A DNA stretch of 56,431 bases from an uncultured Muribaculaceae bacterium (GTDB lineage: Bacteria; Bacteroidota; Bacteroidia; Bacteroidales; Muribaculaceae): contig CANQQE010000018.1 of the NCBI GenBank assembly GCA_947625935.1, positions 1 to 56,431 on the forward strand, read 5' to 3'. Every line of letters starts with the position of its first letter. Position 1 is the stretch's first letter. The notes beneath the pieces were generated by a model. It was not told where the DNA came from, made no database searches, and was given only the letters and a program-made list of their open reading frames with translations. This document shows, piece by piece, positions 49,337 to 56,431 of the stretch. A program made the translations under genes and the position numbers.

Positions 49337-51505
49337 TTATTTACCGGCCGGGGCAGGGAGCTCGCCGCGTTTAGGCTCGGCGGGACGCAAAAGTCCGCGG
49401 TTGCGCAGCAATGCGTCGGGAGTGGGTTTCTGGCCGCGGAATTTGACGTAGAGCGTCATCGGGTCATCGCTTCCACCCATCTCAAGAATATTTTCTTTGA
49501 ATGACTTGGCTGTAGCCGGGTCAAAAATACCCTTCTCCTTAAACAACTCGAAGCCGTCGGCATCAAGCACCTCAGCCCACAGGTAGGTATAGTAGCCCGA
49601 AGCATAGCCGTCACTGCCGAATATATGTTTAAAATAAGGCGAGCGATAGCGGTAGGCGATTTGAGCCGGTTTGCCCAATTTCTCAGCGACCTGCGCCTCA
49701 AACGCGTCGACATCCACATCGCCATCAGGGTTAAGCGCACCCCAGTTAAGGTCAAGCAACGCCGCACCGACAAGTTCTGTGGTCATGAACCCCTGATTGT
49801 GGGTCGACGCAGCTTGCAGTTTTGTAATCAACGAGTCGGGAATAACCTCGCCAGTCTTGTAGTGGTGGGCATACTCCTTGAGAAGTTCAGGTTCGAGAGC
49901 CCAGTGTTCATGAATCTGCGAGGGCAGCTCCACGAAGTCGCGGTCTACGTTTGTACCCGCCTGACTGCGTAGCTTGGCGCGGGTGAGCATTCCGTGCAGA
50001 CCGTGGCCAAACTCATGGAACATCGTGGTCACCTCATCGAGCGAGAGCAACGAGGGTGCGTCGGCGGTGGGCTTCGGGAAATTGCCGACATTATACACAA
50101 TCGGACGCTCCGACACCCCGTCGGGACGCTCATAAGACTCCTTGAACACAAACATCCACGCACCCTGACGCTTTGACGGACGGGTGAAATAGTCGGTCAT
50201 GAACACCGAAACGTGCTTCCCGTCAGCATCTTTCACATCATAGACCTTGACATCGGGATGATATTTGGGAGCGTCGGGCATCTCCTCGAAGGTGAGACCA
50301 TAGAGGCGGTTAGCCATAGTGAAAATACCTTTGAGGACGCTATCGACGGCGAAGTACTCGCTAACCTCGTCGGGATTGATATTATACTTGTTTTTGCGCA
50401 CTTTCTCAGCGTAGTAGTAATAATCCCACGGGGCGATTTCAAAGTTTCCACCCTCAGCGTTGACCACCGCCTGCATCTCGGCGACCTCCTCACCAACGCG
50501 GGCTACAGCCGGTTTCCAGATTTGCATCAACAGATTTTCAGCCGCCTCGGGAGTCTTGGCCATCACATTCTCGGTCATGTAAGCCGCATAGGTCGGATAC
50601 CCAAGTAATTTGGCTTTTTGGGCGCGAGTCTTGACAATCTCATTGATGACGGGGTAATTGTTATACTCACCTTTTGATGCGAGAGTGGTGTACCCTTCAT
50701 ACATCTGACGGCGCAAATCGCGGTCTGAGGCATATTGCAGCACCGCTAAACGGCTCGGTGCGTGGAGCGTGAACACCCACTTGCCGGCCTTGCCGCGCGA
50801 AGCGGCCTCCTCGGCAGCGGCGGCTATAGTCGTCGCCGGCAACCCCGCCAGGCACGCTTTGTCGTCAACGGTAATCTCAAATGCGTTGGTAGCGTTGAGC
50901 AGGTTGCGGTTAAATTTGAAATAAAGGTCGGTCAATTTGGTGTTGAGAGCTTTAAGCTGCTCCTTCTCGGCTGAGGGAAGAAGCGCGCCGTTGCGGGTGA
51001 ACGACCTATAGCTCTCCTCGATGGCGCGGCGACGCGAAGTGTCGTATCCCGCTTTGTCGCGTTCGTCATAAAGTTTCTTGACACGCTGGAAAAGGGCGTC
51101 GTTCATCGCTATTTCATCAGCGTTCTGCGACACCATGGGGTTGAACACCTCGGCGATAGCTACAATCTCGGGCGACGAATTAGCCTCCTCAAGCGCGCTG
51201 AACAAGAGCACTACCTTCTGAACAGGATCGTTTGACGCCTCAAGCGCGAGGATGGTGTTGTCAAACGTCGGTGCTGCCGGATTGTCTACGATAGCCTTCA
51301 CGGCGGCTTGCTGCGACGCTATCGCCGCCTTCAGTGCCGGCAGATAGTCGTCAGACTTGATTTGGTCAAACGGAGGGATGCCATAAGGCGTCGTGTATTC
51401 GGCCAAAATCGGATTGTCTTGGGTTTTCTGAGCCATGGAAGTTGATGGAATCGCCGCCAGACAAGCACCGACGGCCAATGTTAACAGATTAATTTTCATG
51501 GGCAT
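49337..51505 (-). CDS. dcp: M3-family peptidyl-dipeptidase
   Basis: 722 residues; ATG 51499 (MKINLL) is an alternative start giving a cleaner signal peptide (ending STSMAQ). The zinc site FHEFGHGLHGMLTRAKLRSQ (HExxH with the third ligand Glu further on in QIHEHWA) is typical of oligopeptidase A/Dcp. N-terminal helices (about 30-250) and the C-terminal DLNWGALNPDGDVDVDAFEA to YLWAEVLDADGFELFKEKGI complete the fold. It removes dipeptides from short peptides and, because of the signal peptide, acts outside the cytoplasm. It is 23 bases downstream of the EEP-family gene, on the same strand. Confidence 0.94.
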   Translation of the reverse strand: MPMKINLLTLAVGACLAAIPSTSMAQKTQDNPILAEYTTPYGIPPFDQIKSDDYLPALKAAIASQQAAVKAIVDNPAAPTFDNTILALEASNDPVQKVVLLFSALEEANSSPEIVAIAEVFNPMVSQNADEIAMNDALFQRVKKLYDERDKAGYDTSRRRAIEESYRSFTRNGALLPSAEKEQLKALNTKLTDLYFKFNRNLLNATNAFEITVDDKACLAGLPATTIAAAAEEAASRGKAGKWVFTLHAPSRLAVLQYASDRDLRRQMYEGYTTLASKGEYNNYPVINEIVKTRAQKAKLLGYPTYAAYMTENVMAKTPEAAENLLMQIWKPAVARVGEEVAEMQAVVNAEGGNFEIAPWDYYYYAEKVRKNKYNINPDEVSEYFAVDSVLKGIFTMANRLYGLTFEEMPDAPKYHPDVKVYDVKDADGKHVSVFMTDYFTRPSKRQGAWMFVFKESYERPDGVSERPIVYNVGNFPKPTADAPSLLSLDEVTTMFHEFGHGLHGMLTRAKLRSQAGTNVDRDFVELPSQIHEHWALEPELLKEYAHHYKTGEVIPDSLITKLQAASTHNQGFMTTELVGAALLDLNWGALNPDGDVDVDAFEAQVAEKLGKPAQIAYRYRSPYFKHIFGSDGYASGYYTYLWAEVLDADGFELFKEKGIFDPATAKSFKENILEMGGSDDPMTLYVKFRGQKPTPDALLRNRGLLRPAEPKRGELPAPAGK

Positions 51506-51528
51506 TATTTTTTTGATTCATAATTTTA

Positions 51529-52683
51529 TTAATTGCTCGTGCGGTTTGGAAAAGCCATCCTCGACGGAGCTTTCTGCCGCTCTTTCCACATGAACTGAGC
51601 CATCAGCGGATAATGGTCTGACGTGCGTATGTCGCCGCGTTTAATCCACACTGGGTCAAGATCGCCGCTGTAAAGTATGTGGTCTATACGGAAATAGAAA
51701 CGATTGGCATAGTAAGTAATCGACGGCCCGAAACCGACCTCGGTAAAAGCGTTTTCGAGATTGTCGCCGCAAATGGTGCGTATGGCGTAACAGTCGGGGA
51801 TATCGTTGAAATCCCCGCACACTATTATGTTCTCACCGCCGACGCGGTTTATGTTGTCGCGGAGGTTGCGCGCCTGCTGCGCTCTCGCGCGGAACGCCAC
51901 CGACAGTTTGCCGAGAAGCTGATGCCGCACCTTGTCAAAATCAGCCACAGCGTTGAGATGGGTCAACGCCTTGAACAGCTCCTTGTCATCGGCCGACAGC
52001 CCGATAGAAGTCATATGTACCTCAAAAATCGTGAGTCGCCGCCATTTGACATACACCCTATAGGCAGCCAGACGACCCTCGAAACTCGACGGAACCTGAA
52101 GCTCCACCTTGTGGAACGGCCATTTCGACAGGATGCTGTTACCTCCGTCATCGATATGAATGTATGGGTAACGCTCCTTAATCGAATCGACTTGCGCCTT
52201 ATAGACGTGCGCCCACGGCATATCGCATAGATACTCACACTCGACTAAACACGCTATGTCAGGGTCGGCTTTAAGTATATAGGTCAACGTCGCATTGGTG
52301 GAATCGGAAGGATACTCCTCCTTATAATTTCTGAAATTCAACACATTGTACGACATGAGAGTGAAGCCGCGCTCCTCCTCTTCCTCAGGCGTCGGATGTC
52401 GGTGTACGATGTTCAACGGGCAAAATTCCCACATCGGCCCGATTGTCGCCAACAGAGCCACACCAAGCGGAATCATGCACCAACGGTCAATCCAATAAGA
52501 AATCACCAACGCTATGAGCGTCAGGAGTGCAAGCATGGGGAAAGCCATCGCCGCGAACGCCCCCGACGTGGTGACATCGGGATTGACCATACCGCCAAAC
52601 CCGCCGTAGACGGTTATAGCGGCGAGTGCCACCGTCATCGTCCACCAGATAACCCTGAATATCTTATTTTTGACAGTTTTCAT
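51529..52683 (-). CDS. Membrane-anchored endonuclease/exonuclease/phosphatase family protein
   Basis: 384 residues. Three N-terminal membrane helices (about 10-100) precede an EEP domain with TLMSYNVLNFRNYKEEY, DIACLVECEYLCDM, FEVHMTSIGL, IIVCGDFNDIP and IRTSDHYPLMAQF, containing the Glu, Asp-x-Asn and Asp-His catalytic residues. The family hydrolyses phosphodiesters in nucleic acids, lipids or sugars. This membrane-anchored form beside rhomboid genes is common in Bacteroidetes; the substrate is unknown. It lies nine bases after the second rhomboid gene, so they form one operon. Confidence 0.88.
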   Translation of the reverse strand: MKTVKNKIFRVIWWTMTVALAAITVYGGFGGMVNPDVTTSGAFAAMAFPMLALLTLIALVISYWIDRWCMIPLGVALLATIGPMWEFCPLNIVHRHPTPEEEEERGFTLMSYNVLNFRNYKEEYPSDSTNATLTYILKADPDIACLVECEYLCDMPWAHVYKAQVDSIKERYPYIHIDDGGNSILSKWPFHKVELQVPSSFEGRLAAYRVYVKWRRLTIFEVHMTSIGLSADDKELFKALTHLNAVADFDKVRHQLLGKLSVAFRARAQQARNLRDNINRVGGENIIVCGDFNDIPDCYAIRTICGDNLENAFTEVGFGPSITYYANRFYFRIDHILYSGDLDPVWIKRGDIRTSDHYPLMAQFMWKERQKAPSRMAFPNRTSN

Positions 52684-52692
52684 AATCTTATG

Positions 52693-53577
52693 TTATTTCA
52701 TGCGGCTCGACGCCTCAAACAGGCGTCTCTTTTCCTCAGTGGTCAGCGAGGCATAACCGCTTTTCTTGATTTTGTCGAGAATCGGGTCGATGTCGTCCAT
52801 AGAAGCCGTGGCGGTTTTCGCCGTCTGTTCACGGCGGTCCGATGCCTTGTAATGGTAGCGTTTAGCCTGAGGTTGCCGCTTCCGGCACCCACCGATTGAA
52901 CAGATTGAGTCGAGAAGGCGGTTAAACGGTTTAGCCAAATCATGTCCGCGGCGGAAAGCCACTCCATAAATCGCTCCCATGGCCACCCCGCCAAGATGAG
53001 CGGCGTGCCCACCGGCATTATTGCCGGTCAAACCTAAAGCAAACAGTACCACCGTAACGACGGCCAGCCATTTGAGTTTGACCTCACCGAAAAACAGCAA
53101 CGACACCGGCACATCCGGCGTGATAACGGCGGTGGCGATGACTATGGCCATTATAGCCGCCGAGGCGCCTATCAGCCCCCCTCCCCCAATCCATGGAGAA
53201 ATAAGGCAAAACTCGATATATAGCGCAGCTCCCGCCACGCCGCCGTAAATATAAAGGGCAAACAGTTGCTTCGGTGTGGCTATCGAAATGAACATCCGTC
53301 CGAACCAGTAGAGCCACAGCATATTGAACAGCACATGAAACACATCGTAATGGCAGAACATATAGCTGACTATTGTCCACGGTTCGCGCAACGCCCCCGA
53401 GAGCACAGGCGGCACCATCACCCATCGCAACACCTCGTCGATATTGGCATGGGTAAACATCAGCACGATAGCCACCGCCCTGATAAGCAAAAATATAGCC
53501 ACATTGACGGCGATGAGGCGCAACACCATATCGGCTGCCATCCACTTCGACTTTATCCAATCAATAGAAGTTGCCAT
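52693..53577 (-). CDS. Rhomboid-family intramembrane serine protease, second copy
   Basis: 294 residues. Six hydrophobic helices, the HxxFN-type motif DVFHVLFNMLWLYWFGR, the active-site Ser in GGGLIGASAAIMAIV and the catalytic His in GHAAHLGGVAMG. A basic C-terminal tail (about 225-294) ends with ILDKIKKSGYASLTTEEKRR, conserved in Bacteroidetes rhomboids. Its start overlaps the end of the upstream rhomboid gene by 17 bases. The copy uses GASA where GxSG is more usual; activity is still plausible. Confidence 0.9.
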   Translation of the reverse strand: MATSIDWIKSKWMAADMVLRLIAVNVAIFLLIRAVAIVLMFTHANIDEVLRWVMVPPVLSGALREPWTIVSYMFCHYDVFHVLFNMLWLYWFGRMFISIATPKQLFALYIYGGVAGAALYIEFCLISPWIGGGGLIGASAAIMAIVIATAVITPDVPVSLLFFGEVKLKWLAVVTVVLFALGLTGNNAGGHAAHLGGVAMGAIYGVAFRRGHDLAKPFNRLLDSICSIGGCRKRQPQAKRYHYKASDRREQTAKTATASMDDIDPILDKIKKSGYASLTTEEKRRLFEASSRMK

Positions 53578-54286
53578 GAATAGTGCCTTTCTTCTTCCAG
53601 TAGAGTATCATCACAAGCCCTACGAGCATACCGCCGAGATGGGCCACATGGGCCACATTGTCACCCGGGTTGTTGCTTACGGCCTGCAATAGTTCGATAA
53701 CAGCATAGCCGATCACCACCCATTTGGCCTTGACCGGGACAGGGATAAACATGATGTAAAGCGGCAAATTCGGGAAAATCATGGCGAAAGCGAGCAATAT
53801 GCCATAGACTGCACCCGAAGCACCGATTACAGGGGTATTTATCAAGGCCGCGAGCTTGAACGACGCAGGTTCTCCCATATAATACTGGCCGTGCTCGGCT
53901 GCGGTCACCATAGAGTCGGGCAACACCGAGGCATAGTGATTGACCATTATGGCGAATACACCCTCCTGAATCAGTGCGGCGCCGAGGCCACAGGCCACAT
54001 AGTAGAACAGGAACCGCGACTGCCCCAGCACCCGCTCCAATGTCATGCCAAACATGAACAAAGCGAACATATTGAAAAACAGATGCCAGAAATCAAAATG
54101 CAGGAACATATAGGTCAGCAACTGCACCGGGTTAAACTGCGAGCTGGTGAAATAGTATAACGCTCCATAACGTTCAAAGACGCCCCTTATGTCGGGGGAG
54201 ATGAAAGCGGCGAGCCACACAATCGCATTCACGATTATCAGGTGCTTGGTGACAGGCGGCATCGCGGCAAAGCTGAAATTTCTCAT
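53561..54286 (-). CDS. Rhomboid-family intramembrane serine protease, first copy
   Basis: 241 residues. Six membrane helices, HFDFWHLFFNMFALFMFGMT, active Ser in VIGASGAVYGILLAF (GASG) and His in VAHVAHLGGMLVG. It cuts substrates within or near membrane segments. A -7 box (minus-strand TAAATTTG, 54309-54316) lies about 23 bases upstream without a good -33. First gene of a rhomboid-rhomboid-EEP unit, possibly including the M3 peptidase. Confidence 0.93.
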   Translation of the reverse strand: MRNFSFAAMPPVTKHLIIVNAIVWLAAFISPDIRGVFERYGALYYFTSSQFNPVQLLTYMFLHFDFWHLFFNMFALFMFGMTLERVLGQSRFLFYYVACGLGAALIQEGVFAIMVNHYASVLPDSMVTAAEHGQYYMGEPASFKLAALINTPVIGASGAVYGILLAFAMIFPNLPLYIMFIPVPVKAKWVVIGYAVIELLQAVSNNPGDNVAHVAHLGGMLVGLVMILYWKKKGTIHGNFY

Positions 54287-54308
54287 CTATAATACACAAT
54301 TAGAATGG

Positions 54309-54316
54309 CAAATTTA
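54309..54316 (-). promoter_or_regulatory. -7 box of the rhomboid operon
   Basis: Minus-strand TAAATTTG followed by CC, about 23 bases before the ATG of the first rhomboid gene. Confidence 0.4.
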
Positions 54317-54400
54317 CTAATTTTTACTCACTAACCCATAAGTCAACCCGCTCCCCGGTCAAAAATTATCTTACTTTATCATTAACGCATTGGCTGCGCA

Positions 54401-54441
54401 AAAAAACGACGGGGGTCGCTGCCGGTAACGGCGCGACCCCC
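54401..54441 (-). terminator. Terminator of the biotin-dependent carboxyltransferase gene
   Basis: On the minus strand GGGGGTCGC (complement of 54433-54441) pairs with GCGACCCCC (complement of 54411-54419), followed by GTCGTTTTTTT (complement of 54401-54410). Confidence 0.9.
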
Positions 54442-54466
54442 TCTAAGCATATCAGTTATGCAAAAG

Positions 54467-56335
54467 TTACTCAAACTCAACAAGAACCGCATCAGTGCCT
54501 ACCACATCATCGGGCTTCACGAAGATACGTTTCACTGTCTCATCTTTCTCGGCTGTGACATCGTTTTCCATCTTCATAGCCTCATAGACGAGCAATATGT
54601 CACCCTTCTTGACTTTGTCGCCCGGTTTCACCTTGACCGAGATAATGCGTCCTCCCATCGGGGCCTTGAGCGTCTCCCCCGTGATAGGTTCGTCGGCAGC
54701 CTTCTCCTCAGCCACCTCCGCGGTTGCCAGGCCATCGGCAGCGGTCTTGGCCTTATACTCCTCCTGACGGCGACGGCGCAAGAAACCGTTGGCCACGCTT
54801 GGCAGTAGTTCAAGCAGCAGATATTCCTCATCGTTCGAGGCGAGCTTGACCCCTCCAAAATCGGGCAATTCGGGATTCTCGGGCTTACGGTAAGAGCTTA
54901 CGTCATAGGGATGCTCGACTGGACTGCCGGTGATTTTAGCGCGGAACTCAGGATCCACCGCAACGGGGGTATGGCCATACTCACCCTTGACAAGCGAGAT
55001 AAACTGGTTTGAAGGATTGGAATAGTCAGGGTTCCCCTTCTTGCGGTCAAGAGCCACACTCACCGCCTGAGAGCCTACAATCTGACTCGTCGGAGTGACA
55101 AGCGGCACAAGGCCGGCATCGCGGCGCACCTTGGGAATCAAGCGCATGGCGTCGTCGAGTAAATCCTCTGCGCCAAGCGATTTGAGTTGGGCTACCATAT
55201 TGGAATACATACCTCCGGGAACCTCTGCGTCCTTGACAAGCAAATTGGGCTTCGGGAAACCGAAATAATCCTCTATGGCATGGCAGGCATCAAGCAAAGC
55301 CGCCTCATTGAGAGCCTTGGCGGCAGCGATAGCGCGGTCAAACTGTGCATCGACTTCGGCGGGAAGCTGATCGGTGAGCGGGTCAAACTTACGCGGGAAC
55401 TTCTTGGTGAGGTCATACGCGTCAAGCTCGCGACGCACACCCTCAAGTTCATTGCGAATCAAACCGACTGCCTCCATGTTGACCTCAACCTCAACGCCGA
55501 GTTTCTTGCAGAACAGATAGACAAGTTCTATAGCGGGAGCTGCCGAGCCACCGCCGAAATACCATATGTTGGTGTCAAGTATATCAACGCCGTTGATTAT
55601 GGCCATGAGGGCCGAAGCGAGGCCATAGCCCGGTGTACAGTGCGTGTGGAAATCTACAGGAACCTTCAATGCCGCTTTTAGTTTGGATATGATGGCGGCG
55701 GCGCGTAACGGGTTCACAAGCCCGGCCATATCTTTAAGTGTGATAATCTTGGCACCGAGTGACTCCATCTCCTTGGCCTTGCCGACGAAATAATCATCGG
55801 TGAATATCTTTTCAGGAGCATCCTCCTTCTTGCCAAACAATTTGCTGAAGAATCCCTTCTGCGCTTTTGGCTCCTCTTTGGGATCCACTGTATAGCACAC
55901 CGCACCGTCCGCGATTCCCCCAAGCTCATTGATGAGCTTGATTGATTCCTTGACATTGTCTATATCGTTAAGTGCGTCGAAAATTCTCATTACATTGAGA
56001 CCGTTTTTAATAGCCTCCTTGTAAAAACCCTTCAACACCGTGTCGGGATAAGGCACATAGCCAAACAGGTTGCGGCCGCGCGACAATGCCGACAGCAACG
56101 AACGCCCCTTCATGGCCTTGCTGACAGAGCGCAAACGGTCCCATGGAGACTCGTCAAGATAACGCATAACTGAGTCAGGCACTGCCCCGCCCCACACTTC
56201 CATGATGTAGAAACCGGCATTCTCATAAAACGGGAGAAGGTGATCAATCTGTTTTTGGCTCATGCGTGTCGCAAACAGCGACTGCTGTCCATCGCGTAGG
56301 GTTAGGTCGCGAATCTTTAATTTTCTTGATTCCAT
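54467..56335 (-). CDS. oadA: Pyruvate/oxaloacetate carboxyltransferase subunit with biotin domain
   Basis: 622 residues. An N-terminal HMGL-like barrel (about 5-290) has RDLTLRDGQQSLFATRMSQK, YIMEVWGGAVPDSVMRYLDE, VMRIFDALNDIDN, IITLKDMAGLVNPL and VDFHTHCTPGYGLASALMAI. A conserved carboxylase middle domain (about 310-480), a linker, and a C-terminal biotinyl domain with the biotin Lys in YEAMKMENDV follow. It transfers carboxylate between oxaloacetate/pyruvate and biotin; partners (beta/gamma membrane subunits or a biotin carboxylase) are not in the window. A Lys/Pro/Phe-rich insertion (about 154-180, EPKAQKGFFSKLFGKKED) interrupts the barrel. Confidence 0.93.
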   Translation of the reverse strand: MESRKLKIRDLTLRDGQQSLFATRMSQKQIDHLLPFYENAGFYIMEVWGGAVPDSVMRYLDESPWDRLRSVSKAMKGRSLLSALSRGRNLFGYVPYPDTVLKGFYKEAIKNGLNVMRIFDALNDIDNVKESIKLINELGGIADGAVCYTVDPKEEPKAQKGFFSKLFGKKEDAPEKIFTDDYFVGKAKEMESLGAKIITLKDMAGLVNPLRAAAIISKLKAALKVPVDFHTHCTPGYGLASALMAIINGVDILDTNIWYFGGGSAAPAIELVYLFCKKLGVEVEVNMEAVGLIRNELEGVRRELDAYDLTKKFPRKFDPLTDQLPAEVDAQFDRAIAAAKALNEAALLDACHAIEDYFGFPKPNLLVKDAEVPGGMYSNMVAQLKSLGAEDLLDDAMRLIPKVRRDAGLVPLVTPTSQIVGSQAVSVALDRKKGNPDYSNPSNQFISLVKGEYGHTPVAVDPEFRAKITGSPVEHPYDVSSYRKPENPELPDFGGVKLASNDEEYLLLELLPSVANGFLRRRRQEEYKAKTAADGLATAEVAEEKAADEPITGETLKAPMGGRIISVKVKPGDKVKKGDILLVYEAMKMENDVTAEKDETVKRIFVKPDDVVGTDAVLVEFE

Positions 56336-56356
56336 CGTGTTATATAAAATAGGGCA

Positions 56357-56409
56357 TTAGTGTCCACTAAAAAATCATAGAAGTTCTTTGAAATAATTGA
56401 AATTCAATT
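56357..56409. repeat. Two short palindromes at the right end
   Basis: TTAGTG-TC-CACTAA (56357-56370) and AATTGAA-A-TTCAATT (56395-56409) lie upstream of the carboxyltransferase gene. The sequence is much more AT-rich than its neighbours and may include the end of an insertion sequence, but no transposase or terminal repeat can be shown. No promoter was recognised. Confidence 0.3.
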
Positions 56410-56431
56410 TGTTATAAGTGTTTTGTGAGTC

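Overview
The window is one stretch of a Bacteroidales chromosome. Protein families, gene orders and the promoter type (a -33 TTG/TTTG and a -7 TAnnTTTG box, with no clear Shine-Dalgarno sites) all point to Bacteroidetes. DUF4270, DUF4295, type B bL31, BspA-like repeats with a type-IX-like C-terminal tail, and a DAHP synthase fused to a C-terminal chorismate mutase narrow it to Bacteroidales. A Muribaculaceae-like host is my inference from overall sequence style and was not tested. Both ends are cut: the first gene enters from outside and the last bases lie upstream of a carboxylase gene.

Layout. 1-4.1 kb: the end of a membrane-bound LuxR-type regulator, a TonB-type outer membrane protein, and a divergent HxlR regulator/cupin pair with two matching palindromes between them. 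4.2-12.6 kb: a plus-strand housekeeping run with a PASTA protein, RluD-type pseudouridine synthase, acyltransferase, metallophosphoesterase, GT2 glycosyltransferase, TsaD, CinA, a Nudix hydrolase and a small membrane protein. 12.6-15.9 kb: the bL28-bL33-DUF4295 ribosomal operon with a long structured leader, a GNAT acetyltransferase and an A-type flavoprotein. 15.9-18.6 kb, minus strand: a GH10-like glycosidase, a lipoprotein and the RNase P RNA. 18.7-22.9 kb: Sua5, an exopolysaccharide sugar transferase, a ClC-CBS transporter and a small acidic protein. 22.9-25.3 kb, minus: tRNA-Thr, a DUF4270 lipoprotein and a half-length glycogen synthase. 25.4-31.5 kb: two DsbD-type genes, MazG, an exported protein, topoisomerase III, a Cys-rich membrane peptide, two identical tRNA-Gly and a tRNA-Leu. 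31.5-41.5 kb: RadA, HU, rubrerythrin, two large secreted proteins, bL31 and DUF488.

41.5-45.7 kb is the most informative part. It is a complete aromatic amino acid operon (prephenate dehydratase, aminotransferase, DAHP synthase-chorismate mutase, prephenate dehydrogenase) preceded by a 25-residue leader peptide holding five Phe and five Tyr codons. The leader is followed by mutually exclusive antiterminator and terminator hairpins, so this looks like a full ribosome-mediated transcription attenuator sensing both end products. 45.7-56.3 kb holds a Ca-type P-ATPase, a SIMPL protein, an M3 peptidase, a membrane EEP-family protein, two overlapping rhomboid genes and a biotin-dependent carboxyltransferase subunit.

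Themes. Two enzymes of tRNA t6A synthesis (TsaD, Sua5) are present. Anaerobe oxygen/NO defence is represented by the flavoprotein and rubrerythrin, and envelope thiol chemistry by DsbD and a free nDsbD-like domain. The three zinc-ribbon-type ribosomal proteins encoded here (bL28, bL33, bL31) all look like Cys-poor forms. I saw no CRISPR array, prophage or complete mobile element. No element here can be called a wholly new system from sequence alone; the attenuator is the strongest candidate for something not yet described in this lineage.
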